Source: Kutzneria kofuensis (lineage in GTDB: Bacteria > Actinomycetota > Actinomycetes > Mycobacteriales > Pseudonocardiaceae). Taken from it: DNA of 64,000 nt. The notes below the pieces were generated by a model. That model saw only the letters and a list, made by a program, of their open reading frames with translations, was not told the origin of the DNA and searched no databases. Each line of letters starts with the position of its first letter. Within the stretch, counting starts at the first letter, position 1. The position numbers were made by a program, and so were the translations under genes. The DNA lies in NCBI RefSeq assembly GCF_014203355.1, contig NZ_JACHIR010000001.1:4218038-4282037 (forward strand). Reading direction: 5' to 3'. Shown piece after piece: positions 25,241 to 34,773 of this stretch.

Positions 25241-26805
25241 GCCGCGGCCTTGGCCAGCGCGGACGGCGCGGCCTGGCCGGGGCCGGGCAGCGGCACGCCG
25301 TCGCAGGTGAGGTCGTGCGCCGGCACCACCCCGTCGACGATGAACGACTCGACGGTGTTGTCCACGCAGGAGTTGCCGGTCGAGGCGTAGATGCCGTGAT
25401 CGCCCTGGTTCTGCACGGTCAGCAGTCGGGAGTTGGCGAAGCCCTTGTGCGCCAGCACCGCGCCCTCGTAAGGCGTCGCGGGGTCGTGCGTGTCCTGGAC
25501 CATCAGCAGCGGCGGCACGCCACGGCCGGTGGGCGTGGGCATCCGCAGGTTCGGCCGGTTCCAGGACAGGCACGGCTGGCTGATCGTGGAGTAGCCGATC
25601 AGCGGGTACTTCCGGCCGGCCTCGCCGGACTGCCGGATCAGCGACTGCCGGTTGCCGTGCCACGGCGTGTCGTTGCACAGGATCGAGGTGAACGTGGACA
25701 GGAACGCGTCCGCCGAGATCGGCAGCAGCGCCTGCCTGGCGTGCGCCGCGAACGCGCCGCCACCGCCGACGGCCGCCTCCAGGATGCCGAAGTTCTGCGC
25801 GAGCGCCGTGAAGCTGCTCGACGAGTACATGGCGCCGACGATCATGTTGTCCAGCGCGACCCCGTTGTAGCTGGTGCCGCCGATGACGACCGGGCTGGCG
25901 GCCATCTTGGCCCGCAGCTGCTCGTACGTCTGGTTCACGGCCTCGGCCGTCGTGCCGAGGTGGAAGGTGGAGTCGTACTTCGCCGCCCACGGCTGGAAGT
26001 CCTGCTGGAACCGGCGCTGGAAGCCCAGCGGCTGCCAGTCGAACGAGTCCTGCCAGTCGGTGGTGAACTCGGTGTTGGAGTCCAGCACGAACTTGCCGAC
26101 CCGGTTGGGGAAGTAGGTGGCGTAGTAGGCGCCGAGCCAGGTGCCGCCGGAGTAGCCGACCCAGTTGATCTTGTCTCGGCCCAGCAGCGCCCGCAGCAGG
26201 TCCAGGTCCTTCACGGTCTGCTCGGTGTTCACGAACGGCCCGAACTCGCCGCCGAACTGCTGGCAGTACTGGGCGGTCAGCTTGGCCGAGTTCAGCAGCA
26301 GGTTGATGTTGCCGGGGCTGCGGTCGCGGTAGTCCAGGGTGGACCCGATGTCCAGGCCGCCGTTGCAGGTGGTGTTGCTGCTGTTGCCGGTGCCGCGCAC
26401 GTCGAAGCCGATCAGGTCCTCGGCGCCGGTCAGCTTGGTCCGGTCCAGGAAGGACAGCGGCATGGTCAGGCCCGGGCCGCCCGGGCCGCCGGGGTTGAGC
26501 AGCACCGAGCCCTTCGACGGGCCGGTGGCCGGCAGCTTGCTCACCGCGATGGAGATGTCCTGGTGCGCGGTGGGATGGCTCCAGTCCATCGGCGCCGCGA
26601 AGGTGCCGCACAGCATCCGCTCCGAGCCGGGCGGCAGGCCCGGCGGCACCGGGTTGAAGCACGGTTTCCAGGCGATCTGCTGGGCCAGGTACTTGGCCGG
26701 CACGGCCGCCGCCGGCCCGCCCGCCGCCGACGCGGCCGGCGCCGCCGCTAACAGCGTGGCGCCGGTGGCCGCCGCCAGCGCGACGGCGAGAAACGATCTA
26801 CGCAC
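25201..26805 (-). CDS. Secreted alpha/beta-hydrolase, tripeptidyl-aminopeptidase-like (peptidase family S33)
   Basis: A 534-residue exported enzyme. Signal peptide to about residue 27 (AASA-AG). Oxyanion segment LNPGGPGGPG, nucleophile elbow GYSGGTWLG (Ser ~222), D of DTHDPATPYE and H of NQGDHGIYAS complete the triad, and the C-terminal TAP-like domain has paired Cys. Family members release tripeptides from N-termini outside the cell. Start GTG 26805 has AAGGGGG upstream that lies inside a hairpin. Confidence 0.9.
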   Translation of the reverse strand: MRRSFLAVALAAATGATLLAAAPAASAAGGPAAAVPAKYLAQQIAWKPCFNPVPPGLPPGSERMLCGTFAAPMDWSHPTAHQDISIAVSKLPATGPSKGSVLLNPGGPGGPGLTMPLSFLDRTKLTGAEDLIGFDVRGTGNSSNTTCNGGLDIGSTLDYRDRSPGNINLLLNSAKLTAQYCQQFGGEFGPFVNTEQTVKDLDLLRALLGRDKINWVGYSGGTWLGAYYATYFPNRVGKFVLDSNTEFTTDWQDSFDWQPLGFQRRFQQDFQPWAAKYDSTFHLGTTAEAVNQTYEQLRAKMAASPVVIGGTSYNGVALDNMIVGAMYSSSSFTALAQNFGILEAAVGGGGAFAAHARQALLPISADAFLSTFTSILCNDTPWHGNRQSLIRQSGEAGRKYPLIGYSTISQPCLSWNRPNLRMPTPTGRGVPPLLMVQDTHDPATPYEGAVLAHKGFANSRLLTVQNQGDHGIYASTGNSCVDNTVESFIVDGVVPAHDLTCDGVPLPGPGQAAPSALAKAAAYRAAAGSLPSSS

Positions 26806-26810
26806 TCGAG

Positions 26811-26840
26811 AGCCCCCTTCAGCACGGTCAGAAGGGGCTC
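26811..26840 (-). promoter_or_regulatory. Leader hairpin covering the ribosome site of the S33 peptidase gene
   Basis: On the minus strand GAGCCCCTTC pairs with GAAGGGGGCT(C), one bulged G, around a 10-base loop. The right arm contains AAGGGGG, the likely ribosome site for GTG 26805, so the stem could block translation. Confidence 0.45.
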
Positions 26841-26960
26841 AGCTCATCGCGTCGTCGGCGGCCCGCGTCAGGGCCATTCGTCGGTTTTCCGGTGACGGCC
26901 GACCGGGTGCCGCCGCGAACGGACGGCGCCCGGTCAGCGGCTGACCGGCCGAAACGGCTG

Positions 26961-27860
26961 TCAGCCCGGAAGGGGGCGGTTTCCGATGTTCTGGAGTCGC
27001 GCGTCGACCGGTCGGGCAGCTTCGGCGTAGCAGATGAGGTTGGTGTACCCCTGGGCCCACGCCTGCCGGGTGTCCGGGGCGCGCCAGGTGTAGGTGACGT
27101 CCGATCGCGAATCGGTGCCCAAATAGCTGGTCAGCTCCTGCGAGCACCGGTTGCGGGCGATCTGGTTGATGGTGTCCGTCGCCGGCATCGGGTCGGTGGA
27201 CCGGCCCAGCGCCTGCACTCCCGGCATCGCCTCGCCCAGGTGCGGCTTGTCGCAGGCGCCGAACTTCAGGGTCTGGCTCTGTGACGGCGAGCTGACCGTG
27301 CAGGTCTGGTAGTGGGCGAAGCCGGCGCCGGCCAGGACCCGCCGCAGCGAGCCGGTGATGGTGATCGGGTTGCCGGCGGAGTCGATCTGCGTGGCGGCGC
27401 AGACCAGCCAGCGTTCGCCGTGCGTCCACGCGTCGGCCTGCGGCCAGAACGCCCACGCCTGGAGGTCGGTGGCGTCGGCGTCCTTGCTGCCCAGGTACTC
27501 GCCGAGCGCGTCCCGGCAGGACGGCAGCGCCGCCCTGGTCATCGTGGTGTCGTCGGGCAGCGCGCTGGGCAGTCCGTCCGGCAGGTCGCCGACCAGGGTC
27601 ACCTCGCCCTGGTGCGGCTCGGCGCACGTGACGGTCTGGTGGTCGGCGTCGATGCACGCGCCGACGGCCGGCAGCGCGTCCCGCCGGACCCCGCCGCTGT
27701 CCACCTGCGGCATCGGCAACGGAGCCGCGCCGGCCGCGTTGTCCGGTGAGCTCGGGGTGGGCGTGAGCGCGTCGGACAGGTCCATGGCCGGTCTGCCGCA
27801 GGCGCCCACCATGCCAACCAATGCCAGCACGATGACCGCCGTCCAGCCGCGCCGCACCAT
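26961..27860 (-). CDS. Septum-formation-family lipoprotein
   Basis: A 299-residue lipoprotein with lipobox VGAC (Cys21). Two copies of a Cys-paired unit follow: VGACIDADHQTVTCAEPHQGEV near residue 66 and a repeat with CTVSS..LKFGACDKPHLGEAM, each with the C..C.PH.GE pattern of the Septum_form family. It should be anchored outside the membrane. The cellular role of the family is poorly known. Single-gene unit. Confidence 0.75.
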   Translation of the reverse strand: MVRRGWTAVIVLALVGMVGACGRPAMDLSDALTPTPSSPDNAAGAAPLPMPQVDSGGVRRDALPAVGACIDADHQTVTCAEPHQGEVTLVGDLPDGLPSALPDDTTMTRAALPSCRDALGEYLGSKDADATDLQAWAFWPQADAWTHGERWLVCAATQIDSAGNPITITGSLRRVLAGAGFAHYQTCTVSSPSQSQTLKFGACDKPHLGEAMPGVQALGRSTDPMPATDTINQIARNRCSQELTSYLGTDSRSDVTYTWRAPDTRQAWAQGYTNLICYAEAARPVDARLQNIGNRPLPG

Positions 27861-27992
27861 CGACCTCCTCGTCCAATTCGGCTATCGGTCGTTCGACCGT
27901 ACCGGCTCAACCGGTGGTCAAGCTGGCAATGACCTGAGGGATGCTCCGACAATGCGTGGCGGGCGAACATCCCCCAGGTCGGCTACCCAGGA

Positions 27993-29294
27993 TCAGCTCA
28001 AACCATTCGCCGCGGCTGTGACCAGCGCCACCGTCTGGTTGACGATGGCGGTCCGGCGGGCCTCGAAGGCCGGATCGGTCAGCGCGGTCGTGCCGGCCGG
28101 GTCGCCCAGCACCGGCGTGTGCAGGTGGCCGCCGCGCACGGCGGTCGCGCCCAGGCCCAGCCGGACCCGGTTGGACCGGTACATGCTCTCGTTGGACAGG
28201 TAGTCACCGCCGCCGCCCTGCGCGGCGATCTCCCCCGGCTTCGGCGCGTCGGTGCGGCAGACCTGCTGGCCGGTGCCCGGGTGCGAGCTGTCCGACCACA
28301 CGCAGAACAGCAGGTCGAAGTTGACCTTGTAGCTGCCGGTCGGCGTGGCCTGCATCTGCTGGTAGGGCAGCGTGGTCTCGATGAACTGGTCGTCGGGCTG
28401 CGGCCAGCCGGCGGCGGCCGGGACCGGTCCGGTGGAGCTGGCGTCGTTGTTGTCCGGGAAGCCGCCGCGCCAGTCGCCGGCCCAGCGCTCGATGTCGAAC
28501 TGGTCGGGGCGGCCCTGGCTGATCGTGATGATCATGTCCGGCCGGTGCGCCGCGTCGGCGAGCGCCGTGCCGTACGCCGCCTCGACGATGCCCTGGTCGA
28601 AGTAGCCCCACACGACCGGGAACGTCACCGCCTGCACCACGGCCGGACCGTTCGGCGTGCTGATGGTCAGGCCGTCCAGCTGCAGCGCGGCCGCGCCGGC
28701 CGGGTTGGAGATGCGCACCCCGGCGCCGTCCAGCTCGAACGGGTCGAAGCCGCTGACCATGATCTTCTTGACTCCGGCGCCGTCCGGCAGCTTGTCCGAG
28801 TCCAGGCCGCGGGAGCCGTGGTCGAGCGCGGTGAGCAGGGCGGTGCGGGTGGCAGCCGACAGGGCGAACTTCGGCTGCCACTGCCGCAGCGCCTTGCTCA
28901 TCTGCAGCCGGGCCCAGTAGAGCGGGCGGTCGTCGTGCTGGTCGAGCGTGCCCATGCCGGGGCGGCGGCCCTGGGCGCGGTCGACGGAGGTCTGCCAGAG
29001 GTTGTCGCCCGCCGCGGTGACCAGCTGTCGTGCCGCCGTCGTGGACTTGGCGGCGCACAGCTTGGTGGTGAAGTCGCCGACCAGCGGGTCGAAGCCGGCC
29101 TGGCTGACCAGGGTGGGGCCGACGGCCGGGCCACCGGCCGGCATGGTCGCGGTCAGCCGCTGCTCCTCGACGGTGAGCTTGGCGTTCGGGCTGAAGCACT
29201 GCGCCGACGGCGCCGCGTGCGCGGCCACCGGGCTTAGCAGACACAACGCCAGGGCGGCAGGGGCCAAAATGTGAAGTTTCTTCGCAATCGCCAC
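27993..29294 (-). CDS. Secreted pyroglutamyl-peptidase-I-like (family C15) protein
   Basis: 433 residues with a signal peptide (to about residue 27, AAHA-AP). After a ~170-residue N-terminal extension comes a domain like pyroglutamyl peptidase I: VSGFDPFELDG, SNPAG, ISQGRPDQFDIERWA (Glu), NFDLLFCVWSDS (Cys) and GGHLHTPVLG (His), matching the order of the C15 catalytic Glu, Cys and His. The family is usually a ~210-residue cytosolic enzyme, so an exported form with an extra domain is unusual. GTG 29294 has no clear ribosome site. Divergent from the M4 peptidase gene. Confidence 0.75.
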   Translation of the reverse strand: MAIAKKLHILAPAALALCLLSPVAAHAAPSAQCFSPNAKLTVEEQRLTATMPAGGPAVGPTLVSQAGFDPLVGDFTTKLCAAKSTTAARQLVTAAGDNLWQTSVDRAQGRRPGMGTLDQHDDRPLYWARLQMSKALRQWQPKFALSAATRTALLTALDHGSRGLDSDKLPDGAGVKKIMVSGFDPFELDGAGVRISNPAGAAALQLDGLTISTPNGPAVVQAVTFPVVWGYFDQGIVEAAYGTALADAAHRPDMIITISQGRPDQFDIERWAGDWRGGFPDNNDASSTGPVPAAAGWPQPDDQFIETTLPYQQMQATPTGSYKVNFDLLFCVWSDSSHPGTGQQVCRTDAPKPGEIAAQGGGGDYLSNESMYRSNRVRLGLGATAVRGGHLHTPVLGDPAGTTALTDPAFEARRTAIVNQTVALVTAAANGLS

Positions 29295-29366
29295 GTGAAC
29301 GAGTGTTGTGGACGCGTGCGTAGAGCAACACGGGCAAGTGGATGGTTTCGTGCGGAGGTCACGCGA

Positions 29367-31070
29367 ATGGCACGCAGGGGCTTGGCCGGGGACGTGGCGA
29401 TCATCGGCGCGGCGGTGTTGATCGCGGCCGGTGTGCTGGTCGCCGTGGCGACCCCGAGCGCCAAGGTGCAAGCGTTTGCCAACGAGCTGACCGGCGGTGA
29501 CGACCCGCCCGCGGTGCCGCTGCCCGGCCCGCCGCCGCGCTCGTCGACGGCCGCGCCGACGCCGACCACCGCCGTGCAGGCGCAGCTCACCGTGCAGACC
29601 GACGCGACCGGACGCGTCGTCGGCATGCTGCCGCGGACCCCGCTCCCCTCGACCGGCGGCAGCTCCCCGCTGGCCGCCGCGCAGTCGCACCTGGCCGACA
29701 TCGCCCAGGTCTGGCAGGTCGACCCGGACACGCTGCGGGTCGCCGACGTGCGCCCGGTGCCGTTCGGCACGGTCGTGCGCTACCAGCAGACGATCGGCGG
29801 CGTGCCGGTGTTCGGTGGCCAGATCGTGCAGGCCCTGGCCAAGGACGGTTCCCTGGTCAGCGCGGTCGGCAAGACCGCCCGCGCCCGGTCCGGCGGCTTC
29901 CCGGCCGACACCTCGCGGACCGTGCAGGCCGCCGGCCAGAAGGCCGTGACCGCGACCGCCGACGCGAAGAAGTTGTCGGCGAAGGACCTGAGCGTGCAGT
30001 CCACCGACCAGTACTGGTGGGACCCGACGCTGGGCGGCACGACCGGGGCGGCCGTCGCCAAACCGGTCTATGTGGTGCACATCCGCGGCTCGCGGGCCGA
30101 CCAGCAGTGGTCCATGGTCGTCGGCGCCAACCGCACCGACGTGGTCCAGTCCTGGTCGGAGACCCGGGAGGCGAGCAACCGGGACGTCTGCGACGCGCGA
30201 CGGCGACTGGTCAGCGGCAGCCTGGCCTCGGTGCGCTGCGGGACGGCGTTCCCGCTGGTGCGCACCGAGCGGAGCGGCTCGACCGCCGGCGACGTCGGCT
30301 CCGTGTTCAAGTTCTTCGGCGACGCGCAGAACTTCTACGCCCGGTTCACCGGGCTCGACCTGACCACGCTGATCGGCGCCGACTACGGCGACGGCACCGG
30401 CAAGGCGATCCGCGGCACCGTGCGGGTCTGCCTGGTCGGCGAGCGCTGCCCGTTCCTCAACGCGTTCTGGGACGGCGAGCAGATGGCCTTCGGCGAGGGC
30501 GTCACCACCGAGGACATCACCGGCCACGAACTCACCCACGGCGTCACCCAGCACACCTCCGGCCTGCAGGGCGGCCAGGCCGACGCGCTCAACGAGGGCA
30601 TGTCCGACGTGTTCGGCAAGTTCATCGGCATCACCGCCGGCGACCCGAACGACGCCGGCGCGAACCGGTGGTCCATCGGCGCCGGCTCGGCCATCGGCGT
30701 CATCAGGGACATGCGCAACCCGCAGCGGTTCCAGCAGCCGGACCGGGTCAACGGCCCGTTCTGGGTCACCGACAACCCCGACCCGCACGCCAACGACGGC
30801 GTGGTGAACAAGGCGGCATTCCTGATCACCGACGGCGCCACGTTCAACGGTCGGACCGTGCGCGGACTGGGCGTGACCAAGGCCGTGCAGGTGTGGTTCG
30901 GCGTGGAGAACCTGCTCACCCCGCGGTCCACGTTCCAGGACCTGGGCAACGCGCTGGCCGTGTCGTGCCAGGCCAACCTGACCGCGGGCGTCGCCGGCAT
31001 CACGCAGGACGACTGTGCGCAGGTCGCCGACGCGGTGGCCGCCACCCAGCTGGATCAGGCGCCCCAGTGA
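29367..31070 (+). CDS. Secreted M4 (thermolysin-like) zinc metallopeptidase
   Basis: 567 residues. An N-terminal hydrophobic segment (residues ~9-30) serves as signal or anchor; ATG 29367 has GGAGG upstream. A FTP/PepSY-like propeptide (to about 250) with YQQTIGGVPVFGGQIVQ comes next. The M4 catalytic domain carries GHELTHGV (zinc His pair, ~388-393) and NEGMSDVFG with the third ligand Glu, and a late His in DPHANDGVVNKAAF. It should be made as a zymogen and cut proteins outside the cell. Confidence 0.93.
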   Translation: MARRGLAGDVAIIGAAVLIAAGVLVAVATPSAKVQAFANELTGGDDPPAVPLPGPPPRSSTAAPTPTTAVQAQLTVQTDATGRVVGMLPRTPLPSTGGSSPLAAAQSHLADIAQVWQVDPDTLRVADVRPVPFGTVVRYQQTIGGVPVFGGQIVQALAKDGSLVSAVGKTARARSGGFPADTSRTVQAAGQKAVTATADAKKLSAKDLSVQSTDQYWWDPTLGGTTGAAVAKPVYVVHIRGSRADQQWSMVVGANRTDVVQSWSETREASNRDVCDARRRLVSGSLASVRCGTAFPLVRTERSGSTAGDVGSVFKFFGDAQNFYARFTGLDLTTLIGADYGDGTGKAIRGTVRVCLVGERCPFLNAFWDGEQMAFGEGVTTEDITGHELTHGVTQHTSGLQGGQADALNEGMSDVFGKFIGITAGDPNDAGANRWSIGAGSAIGVIRDMRNPQRFQQPDRVNGPFWVTDNPDPHANDGVVNKAAFLITDGATFNGRTVRGLGVTKAVQVWFGVENLLTPRSTFQDLGNALAVSCQANLTAGVAGITQDDCAQVADAVAATQLDQAPQ

Positions 31071-31188
31071 CCGGATCCGTGGTTTCAGCACCCGAACGGT
31101 CACAATTGAGACACCTGTTCACCTGATCAGGGCGAGCTCGATCATCCCGGCTTAACATCCGCTTCATCCGCAACGCCGGGAGGATGTC

Positions 31189-31398
31189 ATGTCGAGTGAA
31201 CCGCCACCGCGGCGGTGGAACCCGTGGAACCTGTTGCTGCTGGTCCCGCTGCTGATGTTGATCACGCCGTGGTACAACTTCGACGGGCCCCGGGTCTTCG
31301 GCCTGCCGTTCTTCTACTGGTACCAGTTCCTGTTCGTGCCGGTCGGCGTCATCTGCGTCGGGATCGTCTACGCCAAGAGCCGGGGTGAGCGCAGATGA
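31189..31398 (+). CDS. DUF3311 small membrane protein, symporter partner
   Basis: 69 residues with two membrane helices (about 14-30 and 39-60). GGGAGGATGTC precedes ATG 31189. It overlaps the symporter gene by four bases (ATGA). DUF3311 proteins are typically encoded directly before MctP-type solute:sodium symporters and are thought to be a small subunit. Confidence 0.88.
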   Translation: MSSEPPPRRWNPWNLLLLVPLLMLITPWYNFDGPRVFGLPFFYWYQFLFVPVGVICVGIVYAKSRGERR

Positions 31399-33050
31399 CC
31401 ACCTCCCAGATCGTGCAGCTCGTCGTCTTCCTCGTGCTGTTCGTGCTGGTCGCCGTGATGGGCTTCATGGCGTCGCGGTGGCAGGCCGGCAGCACCCTGG
31501 ATCACCTGGACGAGTGGGGACTCGGCGGCCGCAAGTTCGGCTCCTGGATCACCTGGTTCCTGGTCGGCGGCGACCTGTACACCGCGTACACCTTTGTCGC
31601 CGTGCCCGCGCTGATCTTCGGCGCCGGCGCGCTCGGCTTCTACGCGCTGCCCTACACCGTCGTGCTGTACCCGATCGTCTTCCTGCCGCTGCAGCGGATG
31701 TGGTCGGTGTCCCGCATGCACGGCTACGTCACGCCCGCCGACTTCGTGCGCGGCCGCTACGGCTCCTCGCTGCTGGCGCTGCTGATCGCCATCACCGGCA
31801 TCGTCGCCACCATGCCGTACATCGCGCTGCAGCTGGTCGGTCTGGAGTCGGTGCTGCGGACCATGGGCGTCAACGGCAGCGGCCTGCTCGGCCACCTGCC
31901 GCTGTTCATCGCCTTCGTCATCCTGGCGGTCTACACCTACCAGTCCGGTCTGCGCGCTCCGGCGCTCATCGCGTTCGTCAAGGACGCGCTGATCTACCTG
32001 GTGATCATCGTTGCCGTGGTCTACCTGCCGTCCAAGCTCGGCGGCTGGGGCCACATCTTCGACCAGGCCTCGACGGCGCTGGCCAAGACCAACCCGACCA
32101 CCGGCAAGCCCTTCGGCTCCACGCTGCTCGGCCCGACCAACCAGCTGCAGTACGCCACCCTGGCCCTCGGCTCGGCGCTGGCGCTGTTCCTGTACCCGCA
32201 CTCGGTCACCGGCATCCTGGCGTCCAAGAGCCGGACAGTGATCAAGAAGAACATGGTGGCGCTGCCGGCGTACTCGCTGGTGCTGGGTCTGCTCGCGCTG
32301 CTGGGCTACGTCGCGCTGGTCTCCGGGGCCAAGCCGATCGTCAACCAGGCCACCGGCAAGCCGGACTCCAACACCATCGTGCCGGTGCTGTTCGGCCAGC
32401 AGTTCCCGGCCTGGTTCGCCGGCATCGCCTTCGCCGCCATCGGCATCGGCGCTCTGGTGCCCGCCGCGATCATGTCCATCGCCGCGGCCAACCTGTGGAC
32501 CCGCAACATCTACAAGGAGTACTTCCACCGCAACGCCACCGCCAAGCAGGAGGCCACCCAGGCCAAGCTCGCCTCGCTGGTGGTGAAGTTCGGCGCGGTC
32601 GCCTTCGTGCTGTTCGTCGACCCGCAGTTCTCCATCGACCTGCAGCTGATCGGCGGCGTGATCATCCTGCAGACGCTGCCCGCGGTGGCCATCGCCCTGT
32701 ACACCCGGTGGCTGCACCGCTGGGGCCTGGTCGCCGGCTGGATCGTCGGCATGGGCTGGGGCCTGTACCTGCTCTACACCATCCCCAACCCGGCCAACGG
32801 CCACGCCCACTTCGGCGGCTCGGCGCTGGCCACCGGCAACATCTCGCTGTTCGGCTGGCACCCCTTCGCCGGCTCGACCGTGCAGATCTACGTCGGCGCG
32901 GTGGCCCTGGTGGCCAACCTGGTCGTCGCGGTGATCGTGACGCTGATCGCCCGCCAGGCCAAGTGGTTCAACGGCCTCGACCAGACCAACACCGCGGACT
33001 ACGACGCCGACGAGGGCAACCCGAAGCTGAAGGAGATCGCCCTCGGGTAG
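31395..33050 (+). CDS. mctP: Sodium:solute symporter, monocarboxylate transporter MctP-like
   Basis: A 551-residue SSS-family transporter with about 13 membrane helices. Typical parts are LGGRKFGSWITWFLVGGDLYTAY, YVTPADFVRGRYGS and the GIAFAAIGIGALVPAAIMSIAAANL helix. Close relatives import lactate, pyruvate or alanine. It is coupled to the DUF3311 gene and ends four bases from the convergent ROK kinase gene with no hairpin between. Confidence 0.9.
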   Translation: MTTSQIVQLVVFLVLFVLVAVMGFMASRWQAGSTLDHLDEWGLGGRKFGSWITWFLVGGDLYTAYTFVAVPALIFGAGALGFYALPYTVVLYPIVFLPLQRMWSVSRMHGYVTPADFVRGRYGSSLLALLIAITGIVATMPYIALQLVGLESVLRTMGVNGSGLLGHLPLFIAFVILAVYTYQSGLRAPALIAFVKDALIYLVIIVAVVYLPSKLGGWGHIFDQASTALAKTNPTTGKPFGSTLLGPTNQLQYATLALGSALALFLYPHSVTGILASKSRTVIKKNMVALPAYSLVLGLLALLGYVALVSGAKPIVNQATGKPDSNTIVPVLFGQQFPAWFAGIAFAAIGIGALVPAAIMSIAAANLWTRNIYKEYFHRNATAKQEATQAKLASLVVKFGAVAFVLFVDPQFSIDLQLIGGVIILQTLPAVAIALYTRWLHRWGLVAGWIVGMGWGLYLLYTIPNPANGHAHFGGSALATGNISLFGWHPFAGSTVQIYVGAVALVANLVVAVIVTLIARQAKWFNGLDQTNTADYDADEGNPKLKEIALG

Positions 33051-33054
33051 GTCC

Positions 33055-33945
33055 TCACAGCAGCACGAGCGCGGCGGCTCCGATCAGTCCGGAGTCGTCG
33101 CGTTCTGCTTTCACGACCCGGAGCCCGCGCAGGAACGACAGGCCGGCGTGCACGTCGAGGGTGCGCCGGATGGGGTCGAACAGCAGGTTGCCGGCGCGGG
33201 CGATGCCGCCGCCGATGACCGCCAGGTCCAGGTCGCAGACGGCGGCGGCTGCGGCGATGGCCAGGCCGACGGCCCGGCCGGCGCGCTCGAATGCCGCTGC
33301 CGCAACGGAATCGCCGGCGCGGGCGGAGCGCTCCAGCTCAATGGCGTCGGCGCCGGACCAGCCCTGTTCACGGGCCCACCGCACCATGTTCGGCCCGCCG
33401 GCGACGGTCTCGACGCAGCCCCGGCCACCGCAGGTGCACGGCCAGCCGTCGGGCTCGGCGACGACGTGCCCGATGTGCCCGGCGTTGCCGGTCCGCCCGC
33501 CGAACGGCTTGCCGTCCAGCACGAGGCCGCCGCCGACGCCGGTGGACACCACCATGCCGATCATGAACCGGCTGCCCCGGCCGGCCCCGAGCCAGTGCTC
33601 GCCGAGGGCGATGCACAACCCGTCGCCGGCCAGCGCGACGGGCACGCCGGGCAGCAGGGACTGCACCCGGTCGCGCAGCGGGAAGGCCTGCCAGCCGTTG
33701 ATGTTGATCGGGCTGACGGTGCCGGCGTCGGTGTCGACGGGCCCGGCGGAGCCGATGCCGACGGCGCTCGGCGTGGTGCCGTCCAGCACCTCGGCCACCA
33801 GGTCGGCGACGGCCTGCCAGGCCAGCTCGGCGTCATGCGCGGGGGTGGGCCGGACGGCGCGGCGCAGCACGGCCCCGCGCGAGTCGACGAGCCCAGCGGC
33901 GATCTTGGTGCCGCCCACGTCGAGCGCCAGCACGTGGTCGGTCAC
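33055..33945 (-). CDS. ROK-family sugar kinase (glucokinase-like)
   Basis: 296 residues. ATP-binding DVGGTKIAAG at the N-terminus, catalytic GDG region (ALAGDGLCIALGEHW) and the ROK zinc motif CTCGGRGCVE. It should phosphorylate a hexose in the cytoplasm. It is the last gene of the sugar ABC importer operon, 12 bases after the second permease, so it likely acts on the imported sugar. No N-terminal HTH, so it is a kinase and not a ROK repressor. Confidence 0.9.
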   Translation of the reverse strand: MTDHVLALDVGGTKIAAGLVDSRGAVLRRAVRPTPAHDAELAWQAVADLVAEVLDGTTPSAVGIGSAGPVDTDAGTVSPININGWQAFPLRDRVQSLLPGVPVALAGDGLCIALGEHWLGAGRGSRFMIGMVVSTGVGGGLVLDGKPFGGRTGNAGHIGHVVAEPDGWPCTCGGRGCVETVAGGPNMVRWAREQGWSGADAIELERSARAGDSVAAAAFERAGRAVGLAIAAAAAVCDLDLAVIGGGIARAGNLLFDPIRRTLDVHAGLSFLRGLRVVKAERDDSGLIGAAALVLL

Positions 33946-33957
33946 CGGAGTTCCTCC

Positions 33958-34773
33958 CTAGGCCTTGACTGCTCCCGCCATGCTAAAGCCGCCGCCCAGC
34001 CACCGGGACACCACCAGATACAGGGCCAGCACCGGCGCGGTGTACAGGATCGAATACGCCGCCAGTTGCCCGTAGGCGACGAGCCCGTTCTGGCCGAAGA
34101 ACGAGAAGATACCCACCGAGGCCGGCATCTTGTCCGGGTCGAGCAGCAGCACGAACGGCACGAAGAAGTTGCCCCAGGCCGTGATGAACGTGAAGATCCC
34201 GACCACGGCCACGCCCGGCGCCATCAGCGGCAGCACGATCGAGCGCAGCGCCTGCAGCGACGACGCGCCGTCCACCCAGGCCGCCTCCTCCAGGCTCACC
34301 GGAATGCCGTCCATGAAGTTCTTGCACATCCAGATGGCCATCGGAAGTGCCGTGGCGGCAAGGAAGACCGTCGTCCCCCACAGCGAGTCCACCAGGGACA
34401 GCCGGACGAACAGGCCGTACACCGGCACCATGATCGCGGTCACCGGCAGGCCGGTGGTGAACAGGATCGTGTACAGGAAAGGTCGCCGGAACCGCAGCTG
34501 GAAGCGGGACAGCGGATACGCCGCCAGCACGGCCGCCACCACCGCGATGATCGCCGTGCCGGCGCTGATCAGCAGGCCGTTCACCAGCGGCCGGCCGCCC
34601 ACCTGCCAGTTCAGGATCTGGCCGAAGTTGCCCAGGGTGGCCTCCCCCGGCACCTTCGCGGCCAGCCCGCCGTGCGTGTCGAACGACGCCGTCACCAGCC
34701 ACAGCAGCGGCGCCACGAACAGCACGGCGACGACGAGCAGCACCAGGTTGACCACCAAGCGGGGCCCGCGCAT
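33958..34773 (-). CDS. Sugar ABC importer permease, MalG-type
   Basis: 271 residues, six membrane helices, with the EAA loop EEAAWVDGASSLQALRSIVLPLMAPG that docks the ATPase. Its ATG directly follows the stop of the MalF-type permease with no gap. It forms the channel with that protein. No ATPase gene is present, as is common in actinomycete sugar importers that share one MsiK-type ATPase. Confidence 0.93.
   Translation of the reverse strand: MRGPRLVVNLVLLVVAVLFVAPLLWLVTASFDTHGGLAAKVPGEATLGNFGQILNWQVGGRPLVNGLLISAGTAIIAVVAAVLAAYPLSRFQLRFRRPFLYTILFTTGLPVTAIMVPVYGLFVRLSLVDSLWGTTVFLAATALPMAIWMCKNFMDGIPVSLEEAAWVDGASSLQALRSIVLPLMAPGVAVVGIFTFITAWGNFFVPFVLLLDPDKMPASVGIFSFFGQNGLVAYGQLAAYSILYTAPVLALYLVVSRWLGGGFSMAGAVKA

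Noticed and set aside
29295-31103. Long extension of the C15-like gene to 1036 codons
   Set aside because: The extension runs antisense through the M4 peptidase gene and has shadow-like composition; the signal peptide begins at 29294.
31385-33961. 858-codon plus-strand frame over the symporter and ROK genes
   Set aside because: Shadow composition, no ribosome site, and it overlaps two clear genes.
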